A DNA stretch of 64,000 bases from Lewinellaceae bacterium (lineage in GTDB: Bacteria > Bacteroidota > Bacteroidia > Chitinophagales > Saprospiraceae), in contig JACJXW010000006.1 of NCBI GenBank assembly GCA_020636405.1, positions 930,001 to 994,000 of the forward strand. Direction: 5' to 3'. How positions within the stretch are numbered: position 1 is the first letter of the stretch; the number at the start of each line of letters is the position of its first letter. Shown here one piece after another: positions 1-9,213 of this stretch. The translations under genes and the position numbers were made by a program. A model generated the notes under the pieces. It saw only the letters and a program-made list of their open reading frames with translations, was not told where the DNA came from and ran no database searches.

Positions 1-2848
1 TCATTGTAATGGAGGTTTCGCTACTCCAACGGGATTTCACCTCGATAAAATATATTGGGATACCATCCATTTTGACAACTATATCCTGCCCTACTTGCTG
101 ATCAGAAACTTCAGCATCTTGCTCCACAGGAGCTTCTACTTTGAAGCTATCTAATTCCAATCCGAGCTTTTCTCTTATCGTATCTTCTATTCGTTTCCCT
201 ATTTTGTGCTTAAATTGGAAGTTGAAATTCGCGCGTTTCTTTTCTTCAACTGCATTTTTCCCGGCTTCAACCAATTCTTTTATGTTACCGCTACGAGCTA
301 ATTCCCCTAGTATTGAAATATCCTTGCTCTCTAGACTGAGGATAGAAAATAGATCAGACTTGGTTTCCCTATCGGAAATCTTGGCCATCAGTATTACCTC
401 TTTTTTACCGTCGACCACGGGGAAATAAGTTGCCCAAGTTTTATCACCGATAATCTGTTCAATAGCCCAAAAAATTTTGGCTTTATATGTATGTTCTTCT
501 ACCTCAGTAATAGAACCTGCTTCAGAAAACTTCTGCTCAATCTCACTTCCGAGGGATTGAGGGGTTTCCTTTTTTGTCTCTTCAGGCAAATAGCTCGCTA
601 ATTTTTTATGTGCAAGTTTTTCCTCGATAGCCCCATTCCCACTCAAAACTACCGCATTATAGCAATCAATTAATTTGGAAGGGATTCCATTGTCAACCCG
701 AAGTTGTGAAGCAGGGCAGAAGGTTCCCCGCTGGTTGGGAAACAAGGGCCATTTATCTCTATCGTCCTTAAATATTTGATACCCTGTAATGATCTCGATA
801 CATTCTTGCAAAAAGGGTATGTTTTCCTCAATCCATTCTGAAAGCTGAGTGCTAATATCTAGAACAAAGTTTTGGGTTAAAGTTATCCTCGCGAGGTTGG
901 GGTTCAACTCTTCCGTAAAGCCAGGGATTTCAGTAGGATTAAAATCTATGTCATAATACTCACAAATTTTGGGCATTAATTTTCCCATCAATCCCATATT
1001 TTCGACATCAGGGAATATGCTACAGAACTTGATCAATGCATTGCGCTCGGCCTCTGAAAAAAGGGACTTTTGTGTGAGCTGCCTTTTTCGTTCTGACAGA
1101 TGTGAATTTAGATCAGTCTGGAATTGTTTCTTTTTATAAGGAAGAACTCCAAGCTCTTTGAAGATGAAACCTGAGTGTATATAGCGCTTCGGGACATCAG
1201 GCATGATCACATCTGCAACTTCAACTAGCACTTCATCTATATCAAGACTAGAGTTAAGCAATCCAACTTCACGAAAATCATTTTTGATGTTGGGAAGCAG
1301 CTTCTTATTAGAAAAGACCCCAATAAAATTCTCTGAAATCAGATACTCATAAAACTCTTTCAGTTCTTTTTCCTCAAATTCTGATAAGACTCCACTTGCC
1401 TGTATTTTTTCTACTACTTTATCTACCGTAATAAAATTGAATTGCTGTTCAGTCGTATCCCATTCTTTGATTCGACTGGTCCATTCTTTTGCGATTGATT
1501 CATCGGGAATGTTCTTCCAATAATGATTTACAATAGCGTAAATAGATGAGAATTTTTCATCATCTGACAGCAATTCTTGGTGAAAAAAAACTGCTTCTTG
1601 AGGCGTAATTCGTCCACTAGCAGTCTCAACCAATCTAAGCGACTTAAAACGGCTCACCCACTTGGTGTTTAATTGCTCAAAGTAGGTGCGTAATTCGGCT
1701 TTTTCATGATTCAGTGGAAAGTCAATCTTGGAGAGGTGAATAGGATCATTGATAGTTTCCGCATACTGAGCCAAATAATCAAAGATCATTTCCGAAGCTC
1801 GATCCATAATTATACGGTTTGCGGCTTCTTTTTCTTTCACCTGCGCATTCGTGCTTTTCAAGTGAATTCCGTCGCGCGGCTCAGTTGGTGCGAACTTATC
1901 GGCGTGTACAATAAAGTTAAAGCCAAACTTTTCCGTCCCGATAAGGGGATAGAAAAGAAAAAGCCGGGGGACCTCATCTGACAAATGCTCAACCTGGTCT
2001 ATAGCTGATAGCGGTAAAATTACTTTGATCTCATCCTCAGATGTCCTGAAGCGAAGATAGAAAACCTGCTGCTTTTCCTCATTGATATGGATATGCGCAA
2101 TATTTACAGCTCCGACAGACGGCTGATCATGCTTTTCATAGGTTACAACTTGTCCATTCAAGTGCCTTATCTCTACTTCTCTCAGCCGTTCGTTAACCAC
2201 CATTACATATGGTAATATTTGACGCAACGATGCTAAAGATTCCTTTGCATATTTTCGCTCCAGGGGAGAATCGTGTTGATAAGATAACGTGGTATAGGTT
2301 GCTGGCTCCTCTTCGACTATTCCTGTTTCGAGGATGCGGAAGGCTTCCTGGGTTTGATATCCTAGTTTTTTTATCAGTTCATCGCTGTCCTTGGCTCTTC
2401 TGTCGATTTCAAATCCATCCAACTTGAAAGAAAAGTCGCCTTCAACAATTGACCCTTTCAATAAAATTCGTCTGCCAAAGGAATGCGTGGTAATGAATCC
2501 GGTCCCATACTGCCCTACCTGTTTCTTGTTCTCCTGATCATCTTTTTCTGATTGCCCCGTTTTTGAGCTAACCTGCTTGATCAGGCAATCCAGGGTATTA
2601 GAATTAAAGGGTTTTCCATTATGAGAGAATTCAAAGGTTTTCTCCGTTTCCTGAATAATGATCCGGCATTCACTCGATAAGTCCACAGCATTTTGAAACA
2701 GCTCCCATATTGCCCTTTTAGCCTGGTTATCATCCAGCTTTTCAAAGCCCTGAATCAGCTTGTTGGCGTGCTGGCGCATATCATTACGGCGGGACTCTTC
2801 TTTTTTGTCGTCCGCAAGTTTTTTGCGGTTTATCTCAGTTTGTTGCAT
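1..2848 (-). CDS. Sacsin-type HATPase with C-terminal EVK nuclease-like module (partial)
   Basis: The frame is open from an ATG at 2848 to the left edge, giving about 949 codons; the 3' end lies outside the window. Near the N-terminus are the GHKL ATPase signatures in the sacsin form: an N-box ELFQNAVD, a HNGKPF segment in place of the usual DxGxG, and a GQYGTGF glycine box. The visible C-terminal end has QDIVV, then about 10 residues later IEVKSRW, which fits the D...ExK core of PD-(D/E)xK nucleases and DUF3883. It starts 25 bp after the hsdS stop, so it is probably the fourth gene of the hsdM operon. Inference: a defence effector in which an Hsp90-like ATPase is joined to a nuclease-like module. 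The nuclease reading is less certain because the domain is cut by the window edge. Confidence 0.8.
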   Translation of the reverse strand, partial: MQQTEINRKKLADDKKEESRRNDMRQHANKLIQGFEKLDDNQAKRAIWELFQNAVDLSSECRIIIQETEKTFEFSHNGKPFNSNTLDCLIKQVSSKTGQSEKDDQENKKQVGQYGTGFITTHSFGRRILLKGSIVEGDFSFKLDGFEIDRRAKDSDELIKKLGYQTQEAFRILETGIVEEEPATYTTLSYQHDSPLERKYAKESLASLRQILPYVMVVNERLREVEIRHLNGQVVTYEKHDQPSVGAVNIAHIHINEEKQQVFYLRFRTSEDEIKVILPLSAIDQVEHLSDEVPRLFLFYPLIGTEKFGFNFIVHADKFAPTEPRDGIHLKSTNAQVKEKEAANRIIMDRASEMIFDYLAQYAETINDPIHLSKIDFPLNHEKAELRTYFEQLNTKWVSRFKSLRLVETASGRITPQEAVFFHQELLSDDEKFSSIYAIVNHYWKNIPDESIAKEWTSRIKEWDTTEQQFNFITVDKVVEKIQASGVLSEFEEKELKEFYEYLISENFIGVFSNKKLLPNIKNDFREVGLLNSSLDIDEVLVEVADVIMPDVPKRYIHSGFIFKELGVLPYKKKQFQTDLNSHLSERKRQLTQKSLFSEAERNALIKFCSIFPDVENMGLMGKLMPKICEYYDIDFNPTEIPGFTEELNPNLARITLTQNFVLDISTQLSEWIEENIPFLQECIEIITGYQIFKDDRDKWPLFPNQRGTFCPASQLRVDNGIPSKLIDCYNAVVLSGNGAIEEKLAHKKLASYLPEETKKETPQSLGSEIEQKFSEAGSITEVEEHTYKAKIFWAIEQIIGDKTWATYFPVVDGKKEVILMAKISDRETKSDLFSILSLESKDISILGELARSGNIKELVEAGKNAVEEKKRANFNFQFKHKIGKRIEDTIREKLGLELDSFKVEAPVEQDAEVSDQQVGQDIVVKMDGIPIYFIEVKSRWSSETSITM

Positions 2849-2873
2849 GGTTAAAATTGGGATTAAGTGTCAT

Positions 2874-4244
2874 TTAGTTTACCTTTATCTTCCCCGTCAC
2901 AGCACTGTCGATCAGCGTGGCTTTGTATTCTTTGAGCTTTTCGATTTGTAACTGCTGTTGACTTGTTGCTTTTTCCGTTACTTTTAGTTGGTTGTCTAAA
3001 TAGGTTGCAATTTGATGTTGCTCCTCAAGCGGTAGTACAAATAGGTCAACCTTGGAAAAGTTATCAAAGTTTAAATCCTGCCCATCCCTGATGAAACTCG
3101 CAGTGGACTGTAATTCACGAATGTATCTGGATGATTTAAAGAGATAGCTATAGAAACCAGGATCGATTTCTTCTAAGGGTCTAAGAACAACGTATGAAGA
3201 GCGAATACAACCAGAGGACCAGGCTCTTTCAAGTCCGCCTTGGAAACTTCTCATACTGATTACAAAATCATCGACTTCCACATGTTTCCGTTTATCAAGG
3301 TGAAATTGTATTTTCACTACTCTACGCCCAATTTTTCTTTCGTATTCATCTTGTGGGATTACACCATACGCTTGCGTAGCGGAAAGTTGGACATCATTTT
3401 TTCTCGCTCTTTCTTTTCTTTGAGTGAAGAGAAACTTACTCCTTCTCACTTCCCAATGCGCCGGTATATCCCCAATCCACTCCACCCCACTGTTCTTCAT
3501 TGGTACATTCTGATTCAGGCCACTGGTAATCACACGGTCGATCAGCACCTGCCGCCGCTCCTGCAGCAGCCCGATCAGGCGCTCCTTTTGGGCGATGGCT
3601 TTGTCGATCAGGGCGGTTTTGCGGCCGAGGAAGGTGGCGATGCGGGTTTGTTCGGGGAGGGGGGGGATGGTCAATAAAATACTCAAAATAGCCCTTTGAG
3701 AAATTCCATATCTTGTAATTCCATTTGCATTAATGCTAAGCTGGGTTTTAGCAGAAATACTTTGCATTGCTCTGTGCAAAAAGCTACCGATAATTTCTTT
3801 TCCTGGCCTCAAAATAGCTAAATGATACCCACAGATTAGGTTTTCTGCCTCATGCTTCACTAATGAGGGCACTCCTATATCCTTCCAATCCTCAGAATCC
3901 TTTGTAATTAAAACATCTCCAATTTTTATTTTGAACTTGTCGATCTCCTCTTTGGAAGCAGTCGCGCTCATGAAGTCGATTTCCTTGGTAATGAAATCGT
4001 TCTTATATACATCGACATAATTGCAGAGCTTGACAGGAATTTCTAAAGGCTTCTCATGCTTGTCGACGTTGCTTACAATCATTTCGGAAAGAAACTTCAG
4101 TTTCTCAACACCCCAATGCGCTGGAATTTCCCCCAGCCACTCCACCCCCGAATCCTTATAGGCCGGGTAGCGCTCAAATTTTATACCTTCCGTATTGATT
4201 GCCTGCATATCTAGTGCTGTGGTATTTGTTTTATTCATTCCCAT
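2874..4244 (-). CDS. hsdS: Type I restriction-modification specificity subunit HsdS
   Basis: This 456-aa protein has two target-recognition halves, each opened by the family hallmark: SGVEWLGEIPAHW near residue 32 and SGVEWIGDIPAHW near residue 250. Each half ends in a helical segment (residues about 200-230 and 420-450), as in HsdS proteins where two TRDs bind the two parts of a bipartite site and the helices set the spacing. The ATG at 4244 lies 14 bp inside the upstream DUF3883 gene, so translation is probably coupled. HsdS gives DNA specificity to the HsdM methylase encoded two genes upstream. The two TRDs differ in sequence, so an asymmetric target is expected. Confidence 0.93.
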   Translation of the reverse strand: MGMNKTNTTALDMQAINTEGIKFERYPAYKDSGVEWLGEIPAHWGVEKLKFLSEMIVSNVDKHEKPLEIPVKLCNYVDVYKNDFITKEIDFMSATASKEEIDKFKIKIGDVLITKDSEDWKDIGVPSLVKHEAENLICGYHLAILRPGKEIIGSFLHRAMQSISAKTQLSINANGITRYGISQRAILSILLTIPPLPEQTRIATFLGRKTALIDKAIAQKERLIGLLQERRQVLIDRVITSGLNQNVPMKNSGVEWIGDIPAHWEVRRSKFLFTQRKERARKNDVQLSATQAYGVIPQDEYERKIGRRVVKIQFHLDKRKHVEVDDFVISMRSFQGGLERAWSSGCIRSSYVVLRPLEEIDPGFYSYLFKSSRYIRELQSTASFIRDGQDLNFDNFSKVDLFVLPLEEQHQIATYLDNQLKVTEKATSQQQLQIEKLKEYKATLIDSAVTGKIKVN

Positions 4245-5430
4245 TCTTCAGGTCTACTTTAAACGTTAACGGGACGGTACACAAGTTCGTCAGGCCTCCC
4301 TGAATGATCAAAAGGTCTGCCTCATCGGTTTGCTCGTTGTAGTGGTACACCCGATACAGGTAGAAGTTTTCCTTTTCCATCCGGCTGCGTTCCAGCTCAT
4401 TCCGGGTCAGGTAGAAGGTGGTATTTTTCGGGCCTTTGGTGGTTTTGACTTCGATGTATTTCTTCTGGCCGTCCGGATGGTAGGACAGAATGTCGTAGCC
4501 CAGGCCATCGCCTTCATCTTTGGCGGCGTGTTTGATCTTTTCCGCCAATCCTGGCTTTCCATCTCTGATAAGCCCGTCTCTTTCATACCTGACCACCCAG
4601 AGCTCTCCCAAATCGCCGACCTGCTTGTTCTTTCGGCTGTTTTCCAGGTGGTTGGTGACCTTTGGCGTTAAGTCGATCGCGCCTGCCTGAACCTCAAGGG
4701 TAGAAGCGTTCACTCTTTCTACCTTGGGCTGCCGTTTTACCGCCGGGGCGGGGGCGGCTATTCGACCCAGGTGAAAGTTGACGGCATAAATAAAATCCTG
4801 GGTCAGAATATTCAGGTTCTCGTCGTAATAGCAATCTTCCCCGATCCTTTCTTTGTGTAATTTCAACAACTCCTGGTCGGTGGTAATTTCACTGCGCACG
4901 AGTTTGCACAAGTTCTGGTACTGCCCGATATTGCTCAGCCGCCCGCCAACGGGCTTATAGGGGTAGCCCACCTTCTCGGCAAAGTCTTTGAACATGGTGA
5001 ATTTGTAGAAGAAATATCTTTCCGGATACCGCAGGGTCAGGTAGACCATGATGGCCCGGTGGTCCTGATAGTCTTTTTTCCCGGGGAAGTTTTTTTGATT
5101 CAGGGCTACGAAGCCCTTCTGAAACTGTTCTACTCGCTGTAACAAGCCGGCATCCTCATCAAACAGCATGAGGAATAATTGCCGGACTTTTTCCGGCGTT
5201 ACCTCCGCATTTTCCAGGACCATATTCTTGGGAAAGTAGTTCTGTGAGATCAGCAAATTTTCCGCCTTACTCAGAGAAGTGTCCAGGTTTGCCAGGAAGT
5301 CTTTGGCATGAATGTCAAAGCTGTCCTGAAACTGCTTGATGGCTTTCCATTTGTATATCTCCTCCAGGTGAACCCGCTCGAAGTTCGCTTTGTATTGGTC
5401 CAGGTATGCTTTTACGGCCTGTTGGCTCAT
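4231..5430 (-). CDS. DUF3883 domain protein inside the type I RM operon
   Basis: A 399-aa protein lying between hsdM and hsdS. Residues about 1-230 are helical and not recognised. Residues about 268-390 form a DUF3883 domain: GDLGELWVVRYER, then GLGYDILSYHPDG, then KKYIEVKTTKG. The D...ExK spacing is that of PD-(D/E)xK nuclease folds, to which DUF3883 has been linked. It starts 70 bp after hsdM and overlaps hsdS by 14 bp, so it belongs to the operon. Its position between M and S suggests a partner of the RM complex, or an extra nuclease acting on foreign DNA. That role is inference. Confidence 0.85.
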   Translation of the reverse strand: MSQQAVKAYLDQYKANFERVHLEEIYKWKAIKQFQDSFDIHAKDFLANLDTSLSKAENLLISQNYFPKNMVLENAEVTPEKVRQLFLMLFDEDAGLLQRVEQFQKGFVALNQKNFPGKKDYQDHRAIMVYLTLRYPERYFFYKFTMFKDFAEKVGYPYKPVGGRLSNIGQYQNLCKLVRSEITTDQELLKLHKERIGEDCYYDENLNILTQDFIYAVNFHLGRIAAPAPAVKRQPKVERVNASTLEVQAGAIDLTPKVTNHLENSRKNKQVGDLGELWVVRYERDGLIRDGKPGLAEKIKHAAKDEGDGLGYDILSYHPDGQKKYIEVKTTKGPKNTTFYLTRNELERSRMEKENFYLYRVYHYNEQTDEADLLIIQGGLTNLCTVPLTFKVDLKNGNE

Positions 5431-5500
5431 TGTTGGTTATGGTTTAAACCTACCGGGTTAACTTGCGCGCCAATGAGAATTTGGCGCCCAAGAAGATTGC

Positions 5501-7846
5501 TCACATCTCCAGTATCTCCCGGATCAACCCCTCGCTTTCCTCTTCCAATTTCAGTATATCGCGGCTCACCTCCTCCAGGCTGCGCAGCGGCTGGTGGCGG
5601 TAGAAGTACTTATTGAAGCTGATCTCGTAGCCGATCTTGGTGTTGTCCAGGTTGATCCAGGCTTCGGGCACGTGGGGGTGCACTTCGCGCCGGAAGTAGG
5701 CGTGGATGTCGTCTTTCAGGGGGACGTTCTCGTAATCCCGCTGGGCCGATTCGGTTTCGTACTCGATGTACTCGCCGGGTTTGGCGCCGGGGTAATAGCC
5801 GAAGTCGGGCAGCTCGGCCTCGGTGCAGCCCAGGTGGTGCAGGAGTTGGTTCAGCTTGTCGCCTTTCAGCTTGTGAATACGGCGGACTACCTTTTCGGCG
5901 GTTTCATCGTACCAGCTTACGGCCTGCAGGATGGTTTTCTTGTCCGAAGCGGAGAGCCTGGCGCCCAGGGCCTTTAGTTCTCTGTCCACCTCGCTCGCCA
6001 GCCGGTTGAAGTCGTTGTGCGCTTCCTGCCCGATGGCTTCCATCAGCCGGGTGGCAGTTTGCAGCAGTTCCCGGCGTTCTTTCCACTTCTTCAGGTCCAT
6101 CAGGTCCTTCAGCTGCTTTTTGGAGAGGTTGAGCTCCTGTTGGCCGCACCATTCTTCCACCTGTTTTTTCAGCCCGGCCAACTCGGAGTACACCTTTTCG
6201 CCAAAAGTATCCCACATCCAGGCCATGGGCTCGCGCAGGCGGCTGTCGAAGCGCAGCTCGGCGATGCGCTCAGGGGTGAACTGCGCCTTCAACCGGGAGG
6301 GGCGCTCAATGGTCACCTTGTAGTAGCCGAAGTCGGAATTGTCGAACACCTGGCAGGCGATGCCTTCTTCGCCTTCGCGTTCTATCGCTGCCATATCGCG
6401 GTAGGCAGCCAGTATTTCGGTGATGTGCTCCTGGGCGAATTCGCAGTTCTTCTGCCCCAGGTTCTTGCGCAGCTTGCGGTAGAGCCGGCTGGCGTCGATG
6501 AGCTGTACCTTGCCGCGCCGGTGGGCCGCCTTGTGGTTGCTCAGCAGCCAGATGTAGGTGGTGATGCCGGTATTGTAAAAGAGGTTGTTGGGCATCTGTA
6601 GGATCGCCTCCAGCAGGTCGTTCTCGATGAGGTAGCGGCGGATGTTGCTCTCGCCCCCGCCCGCATCGCCAGTGAAGAGGCTGGAGCCGTTGTGTACCGA
6701 GGCGATGCGTGAGCCGGCCGGGCTGACGTCCAGCGGTTTCATCTTGTCCACCATCTCCATGAGGAAGAGCAGTTGGCCGTCGGAGGATCGGGGGGTGGCG
6801 TCCACTTCCTCGTCTTTGCCCCAGTAGTCTTTCAATTTCACCTTGAAGCGCGGGTCGATCACCTCCTTCCCGTCCTTGATGTAGCGCAGTTCGCTGGACC
6901 AGGACTTGCCGTAGGGCGGGTTGGACAGCATATAGTCGAAGTGCATGCCGGCAAATTCGTCGGTGGCCAGGGTAGAGCCGTTCCGGATATTGCCCGGGTC
7001 GTTGCCCTTGATCATCATATCCGACTTGCAGATGGCGTAGGTCTCGTCGTTGATCTCCTTGCCGTAGAGGAAAACATCAGCCTCCGCCCGGATCTGCCCC
7101 TCTTCGTCCTTGATGAAGTTCTGGCTTTCGGTCAGCATACCGCCCGATCCGCAGGCCGGGTCGTAGATGGTGATCACCGGCGGCAGCTCGTCTTTGACGG
7201 GGTCGAAAACCAGGTGGGTCATCAGGTCGATCACCTCGCGGGGAGTGAAGTGCTCCCCGGCCTCCTCGTTGTTCTCTTCGTTGAACCTCCGGATCAGCTC
7301 CTCGAACACATAGCCCATACCCAGGTTGGACAGAGGCGGCAGTTTTCTGCCGTCGGGGTCCGCCTTTTCCTGCGGCGTTAGGTTGATATAGGGGGAGGTG
7401 AATTTTTCCAGCACATCCAGCAGCACGTCCTTGTTGGCCATGTGCTTCACCTGGTCCTGCAACTTGAACTTCTTGATGATCTCTTTGACATTTTCACTAA
7501 ACCCATCCAGGTAAGCCTTGAAGTTGGCCTCCAGGATCTGCTGGTTGTTGGTGGCCGTATCGTGCAGCCGCTGCAGCGTCCACTCGCTGGTATTATAGAA
7601 CACATAGCCGGAGGCTTCGCGCAGGCCGCTCTCGTCCAGCTCGGTAAAGCCGGCCTCCTCCCGCTGGAAGCGCACTTCTTCCATCACCTCGTCTTTGGCG
7701 CCTTCCAGCAGAGCGTCGAGCCGCCGCAGCACCACCATAGGCAGGATGACGTCGCGGTACTTGCCGCGCACATACACATCGCGCAGGCAGTCGTCTGCGA
7801 TCGACCAAATGAAAGAGACGAGTTTGTTGTGGGAGGCGGTGTTCAT
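5501..7846 (-). CDS. hsdM: Type I restriction-modification methyltransferase subunit HsdM
   Basis: A 781-aa N6-adenine DNA methyltransferase subunit. The N-terminal helical HsdM domain (about 5-160) is followed by the SAM-binding motif DPACGSGGM (229-237) and the catalytic NPPY (309-312). The protein is longer than the usual 500-aa HsdM. The extra C-terminal region (about 530-781) has coiled, charged helices and ends in YEISFNKYFY...LEEVSRDIL, as in the long HsdM class. It is the first gene of the minus-strand operon hsdM, DUF3883, hsdS, sacsin-type ATPase. With HsdS it should form the modification enzyme. No HsdR is visible in the window. Confidence 0.95.
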   Translation of the reverse strand: MNTASHNKLVSFIWSIADDCLRDVYVRGKYRDVILPMVVLRRLDALLEGAKDEVMEEVRFQREEAGFTELDESGLREASGYVFYNTSEWTLQRLHDTATNNQQILEANFKAYLDGFSENVKEIIKKFKLQDQVKHMANKDVLLDVLEKFTSPYINLTPQEKADPDGRKLPPLSNLGMGYVFEELIRRFNEENNEEAGEHFTPREVIDLMTHLVFDPVKDELPPVITIYDPACGSGGMLTESQNFIKDEEGQIRAEADVFLYGKEINDETYAICKSDMMIKGNDPGNIRNGSTLATDEFAGMHFDYMLSNPPYGKSWSSELRYIKDGKEVIDPRFKVKLKDYWGKDEEVDATPRSSDGQLLFLMEMVDKMKPLDVSPAGSRIASVHNGSSLFTGDAGGGESNIRRYLIENDLLEAILQMPNNLFYNTGITTYIWLLSNHKAAHRRGKVQLIDASRLYRKLRKNLGQKNCEFAQEHITEILAAYRDMAAIEREGEEGIACQVFDNSDFGYYKVTIERPSRLKAQFTPERIAELRFDSRLREPMAWMWDTFGEKVYSELAGLKKQVEEWCGQQELNLSKKQLKDLMDLKKWKERRELLQTATRLMEAIGQEAHNDFNRLASEVDRELKALGARLSASDKKTILQAVSWYDETAEKVVRRIHKLKGDKLNQLLHHLGCTEAELPDFGYYPGAKPGEYIEYETESAQRDYENVPLKDDIHAYFRREVHPHVPEAWINLDNTKIGYEISFNKYFYRHQPLRSLEEVSRDILKLEEESEGLIREILEM

Positions 7847-7864
7847 GTTTTTTGTTTTGAGGTG

Positions 7865-7975
7865 TGTTTATCTGAAAGAGCCGCTGTCGCTAGTCCGCTA
7901 AAATAAGAGAAATCTTTAAATGTGATACGGCAATGGGTGTAAAATGTTACGGGGTTTGCCATTTGGCATTGTTGG
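7865..7975 (-). promoter_or_regulatory. Control region upstream of hsdM, copy 1 of a duplicated element
   Basis: This stretch lies 19-129 bp before the hsdM ATG and is related to 9105-9213, which sits at about the same distance before the GIY-YIG gene. On the + strand both begin GTGTTTATyTGAAAGAGC and both end with AAAATGTTAC, then a TTTGCC-containing stretch, then CATTGTTkGG. In the coding orientation both contain GTAACATTTT, which may be part of a -7 region. This copy also has TGCCA-AA-TGGCA, a short inverted repeat not kept in the other. A shared promoter or regulator site is inferred. Confidence 0.5.
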
Positions 7976-8016
7976 CTTTGTGGCAAGTATTACTGGGTTT
8001 AATGATGCTGCTCACC

Positions 8017-8034
8017 GGTAAGGCTTCCCTTACC
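8017..8034. other. Small perfect hairpin
   Basis: GGTAAGG and CCTTACC form a 7-bp perfect stem around a 4-base loop (CTTC). It lies downstream of the GIY-YIG gene and the possible 39-aa frame, in the gap before the hsdM control region. No T-run follows on either strand, so a rho-independent terminator is not well supported. Confidence 0.3.
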
Positions 8035-8057
8035 ATGCTTAGGATTATCTGGTATCT

Positions 8058-8177
8058 TTAATTCTTTTCAAAATTTCTAAATGCGGTCTCAAAAAGAGTA
8101 TAGAAATCCTGTTTAATATTCCAGAGGTTTCTCTTGTTATTGACCCAATCGTTGATGATCGCCTTCCAGGTTTCCAT
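8058..8177 (-). CDS. Possible 39-aa small protein downstream of the GIY-YIG gene
   Basis: An ATG at 8177 opens a 39-codon frame ending TAA at 8058, beginning METWKAIINDW and ending FETAFRNFEKN. It is rich in aromatic and charged residues and would fold as one amphipathic helix. It begins 58 bp after the stop of the GIY-YIG gene on the same strand. It is not recognised. It could be a genuine small gene, or the tail of a decayed one, in this 389-bp gap. Confidence 0.25.
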   Translation of the reverse strand: METWKAIINDWVNNKRNLWNIKQDFYTLFETAFRNFEKN

Positions 8178-8235
8178 TATTCTGGATTTTCAAATTATTT
8201 CAGGTGTAACCCATATCAGGTATAGATATGTTGGT

Positions 8236-9078
8236 TCACTTCCGCTTCAACTCATCCAAGGTTTTCCCTTTACCATTCCTCCAACTCGTCCAACCGTTCG
8301 TAGCCCTGCCCAGCAGGACCCCGCCGGCGGTACTCGGGGAATTGAAGATATAGTCCTCCCGGAAGACCAGTTTATCTTCCAGTTCTTCAATGATCCCATC
8401 CTTGAGCAGCTTATTGCGCAGGGTGATCAGGTACTCCTGGCAGGAAGGCGTTGCATCCTTTCTTGCCTCCGAACCTTTGAAAACTACGAAGCCATCATCG
8501 ATCAAGTCGCCTTCCGCTTTGATGTCCTTGGCGCTGAGTTCCAGGATCTCCGCTTTGTCTACAGATTGCTTCGCCACAGACTCGAAAATGGGAAACCCCA
8601 GGGTAGAGAGCAGGATCTTGATAGTGTCGAAGCTATCCAGGAGGTCTGCTTCCATATGTTCCGGGAGATAGGACTTGGCTGGGATGTTTCCATTTTCCGT
8701 ATCATAGCGGTTGGCTTCTTTAGCCATCTTCACGGAAAGGTGTTCCAGATATTTCACATGCGCCTTGGTAAAGGCATTGATCTTAGATACCATCACTACG
8801 GCATAATTCCAAAACTCTTTCTCCCGGTTGTGCTGTTTAAGGCGGGTATAGCAATCTTCTGCCTCGCCAATGTAAACAACAGGCCTGGCTTTTTCGGAGG
8901 ATTCTCCAAAGAGAAAATACAGCCCCACACTTTTGGCTTCTTCCCGCTCGCCGGCATACTCCAGTTTATTCCGAGGAATAAATACGGCTTTAACTACCCG
9001 GTTGGTGATCTCGGCGATCTTGACGCTCCTCGGCGAGCCGTCCGGCAGGAAGATGAGTATGGACTGGGGGCGATTCAT
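8236..9078 (-). CDS. GIY-YIG nuclease family protein with DUF4357
   Basis: A 280-aa protein. The GIY-YIG core is visible as GLYFLFG (52-58), VVYIGEA (67-73), a conserved Arg near 79 and a Glu in KYLEHL near 112, so the expected catalytic residues are present. The C-terminal third (about 205-275) fits DUF4357, with an NSPSTAGGVLLGRATNGW signature. Proteins of this architecture often accompany type I RM loci. The upstream sequence resembles that of hsdM, which points to shared control. A DNA-cleaving defence accessory is the likely role, by inference. Confidence 0.88.
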   Translation of the reverse strand: MNRPQSILIFLPDGSPRSVKIAEITNRVVKAVFIPRNKLEYAGEREEAKSVGLYFLFGESSEKARPVVYIGEAEDCYTRLKQHNREKEFWNYAVVMVSKINAFTKAHVKYLEHLSVKMAKEANRYDTENGNIPAKSYLPEHMEADLLDSFDTIKILLSTLGFPIFESVAKQSVDKAEILELSAKDIKAEGDLIDDGFVVFKGSEARKDATPSCQEYLITLRNKLLKDGIIEELEDKLVFREDYIFNSPSTAGGVLLGRATNGWTSWRNGKGKTLDELKRK

Positions 9079-9104
9079 GACTTTTTTTCTGTTTGCTGAG
9101 GGAA

Positions 9105-9213
9105 GTGTTTATTTGAAAGAGCAGCTTCATGGCGAAAGTAAGGGAAATCCCATGAAGGAAATACGAAAATTGGGAGCAAAATGTTACTGCCTTTGCCTTT
9201 TAACATTGTTTGG
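9105..9213 (-). promoter_or_regulatory. Control region upstream of the GIY-YIG gene, copy 2 of a duplicated element
   Basis: Partner of 7865-7975. The start GTGTTTATTTGAAAGAGC and the end, with GTAACATTTT in coding orientation preceded by GGCAAA and CCAAACAATG, are conserved while the middle has diverged. It lies 27-135 bp before the GIY-YIG start codon. From 9214 to 9462 no gene or clear signal is seen. Confidence 0.5.

Noticed and set aside
5594..7906. Several long + strand frames opposite hsdM
   Set aside because: They lie antisense to a gene with clear catalytic motifs and show no family features; GC-rich codons create open antisense frames.
8134..9099. 321-codon + strand frame opposite the GIY-YIG gene
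   Set aside because: The minus frame carries GIY, YIG and DUF4357 signatures; the + frame has none.
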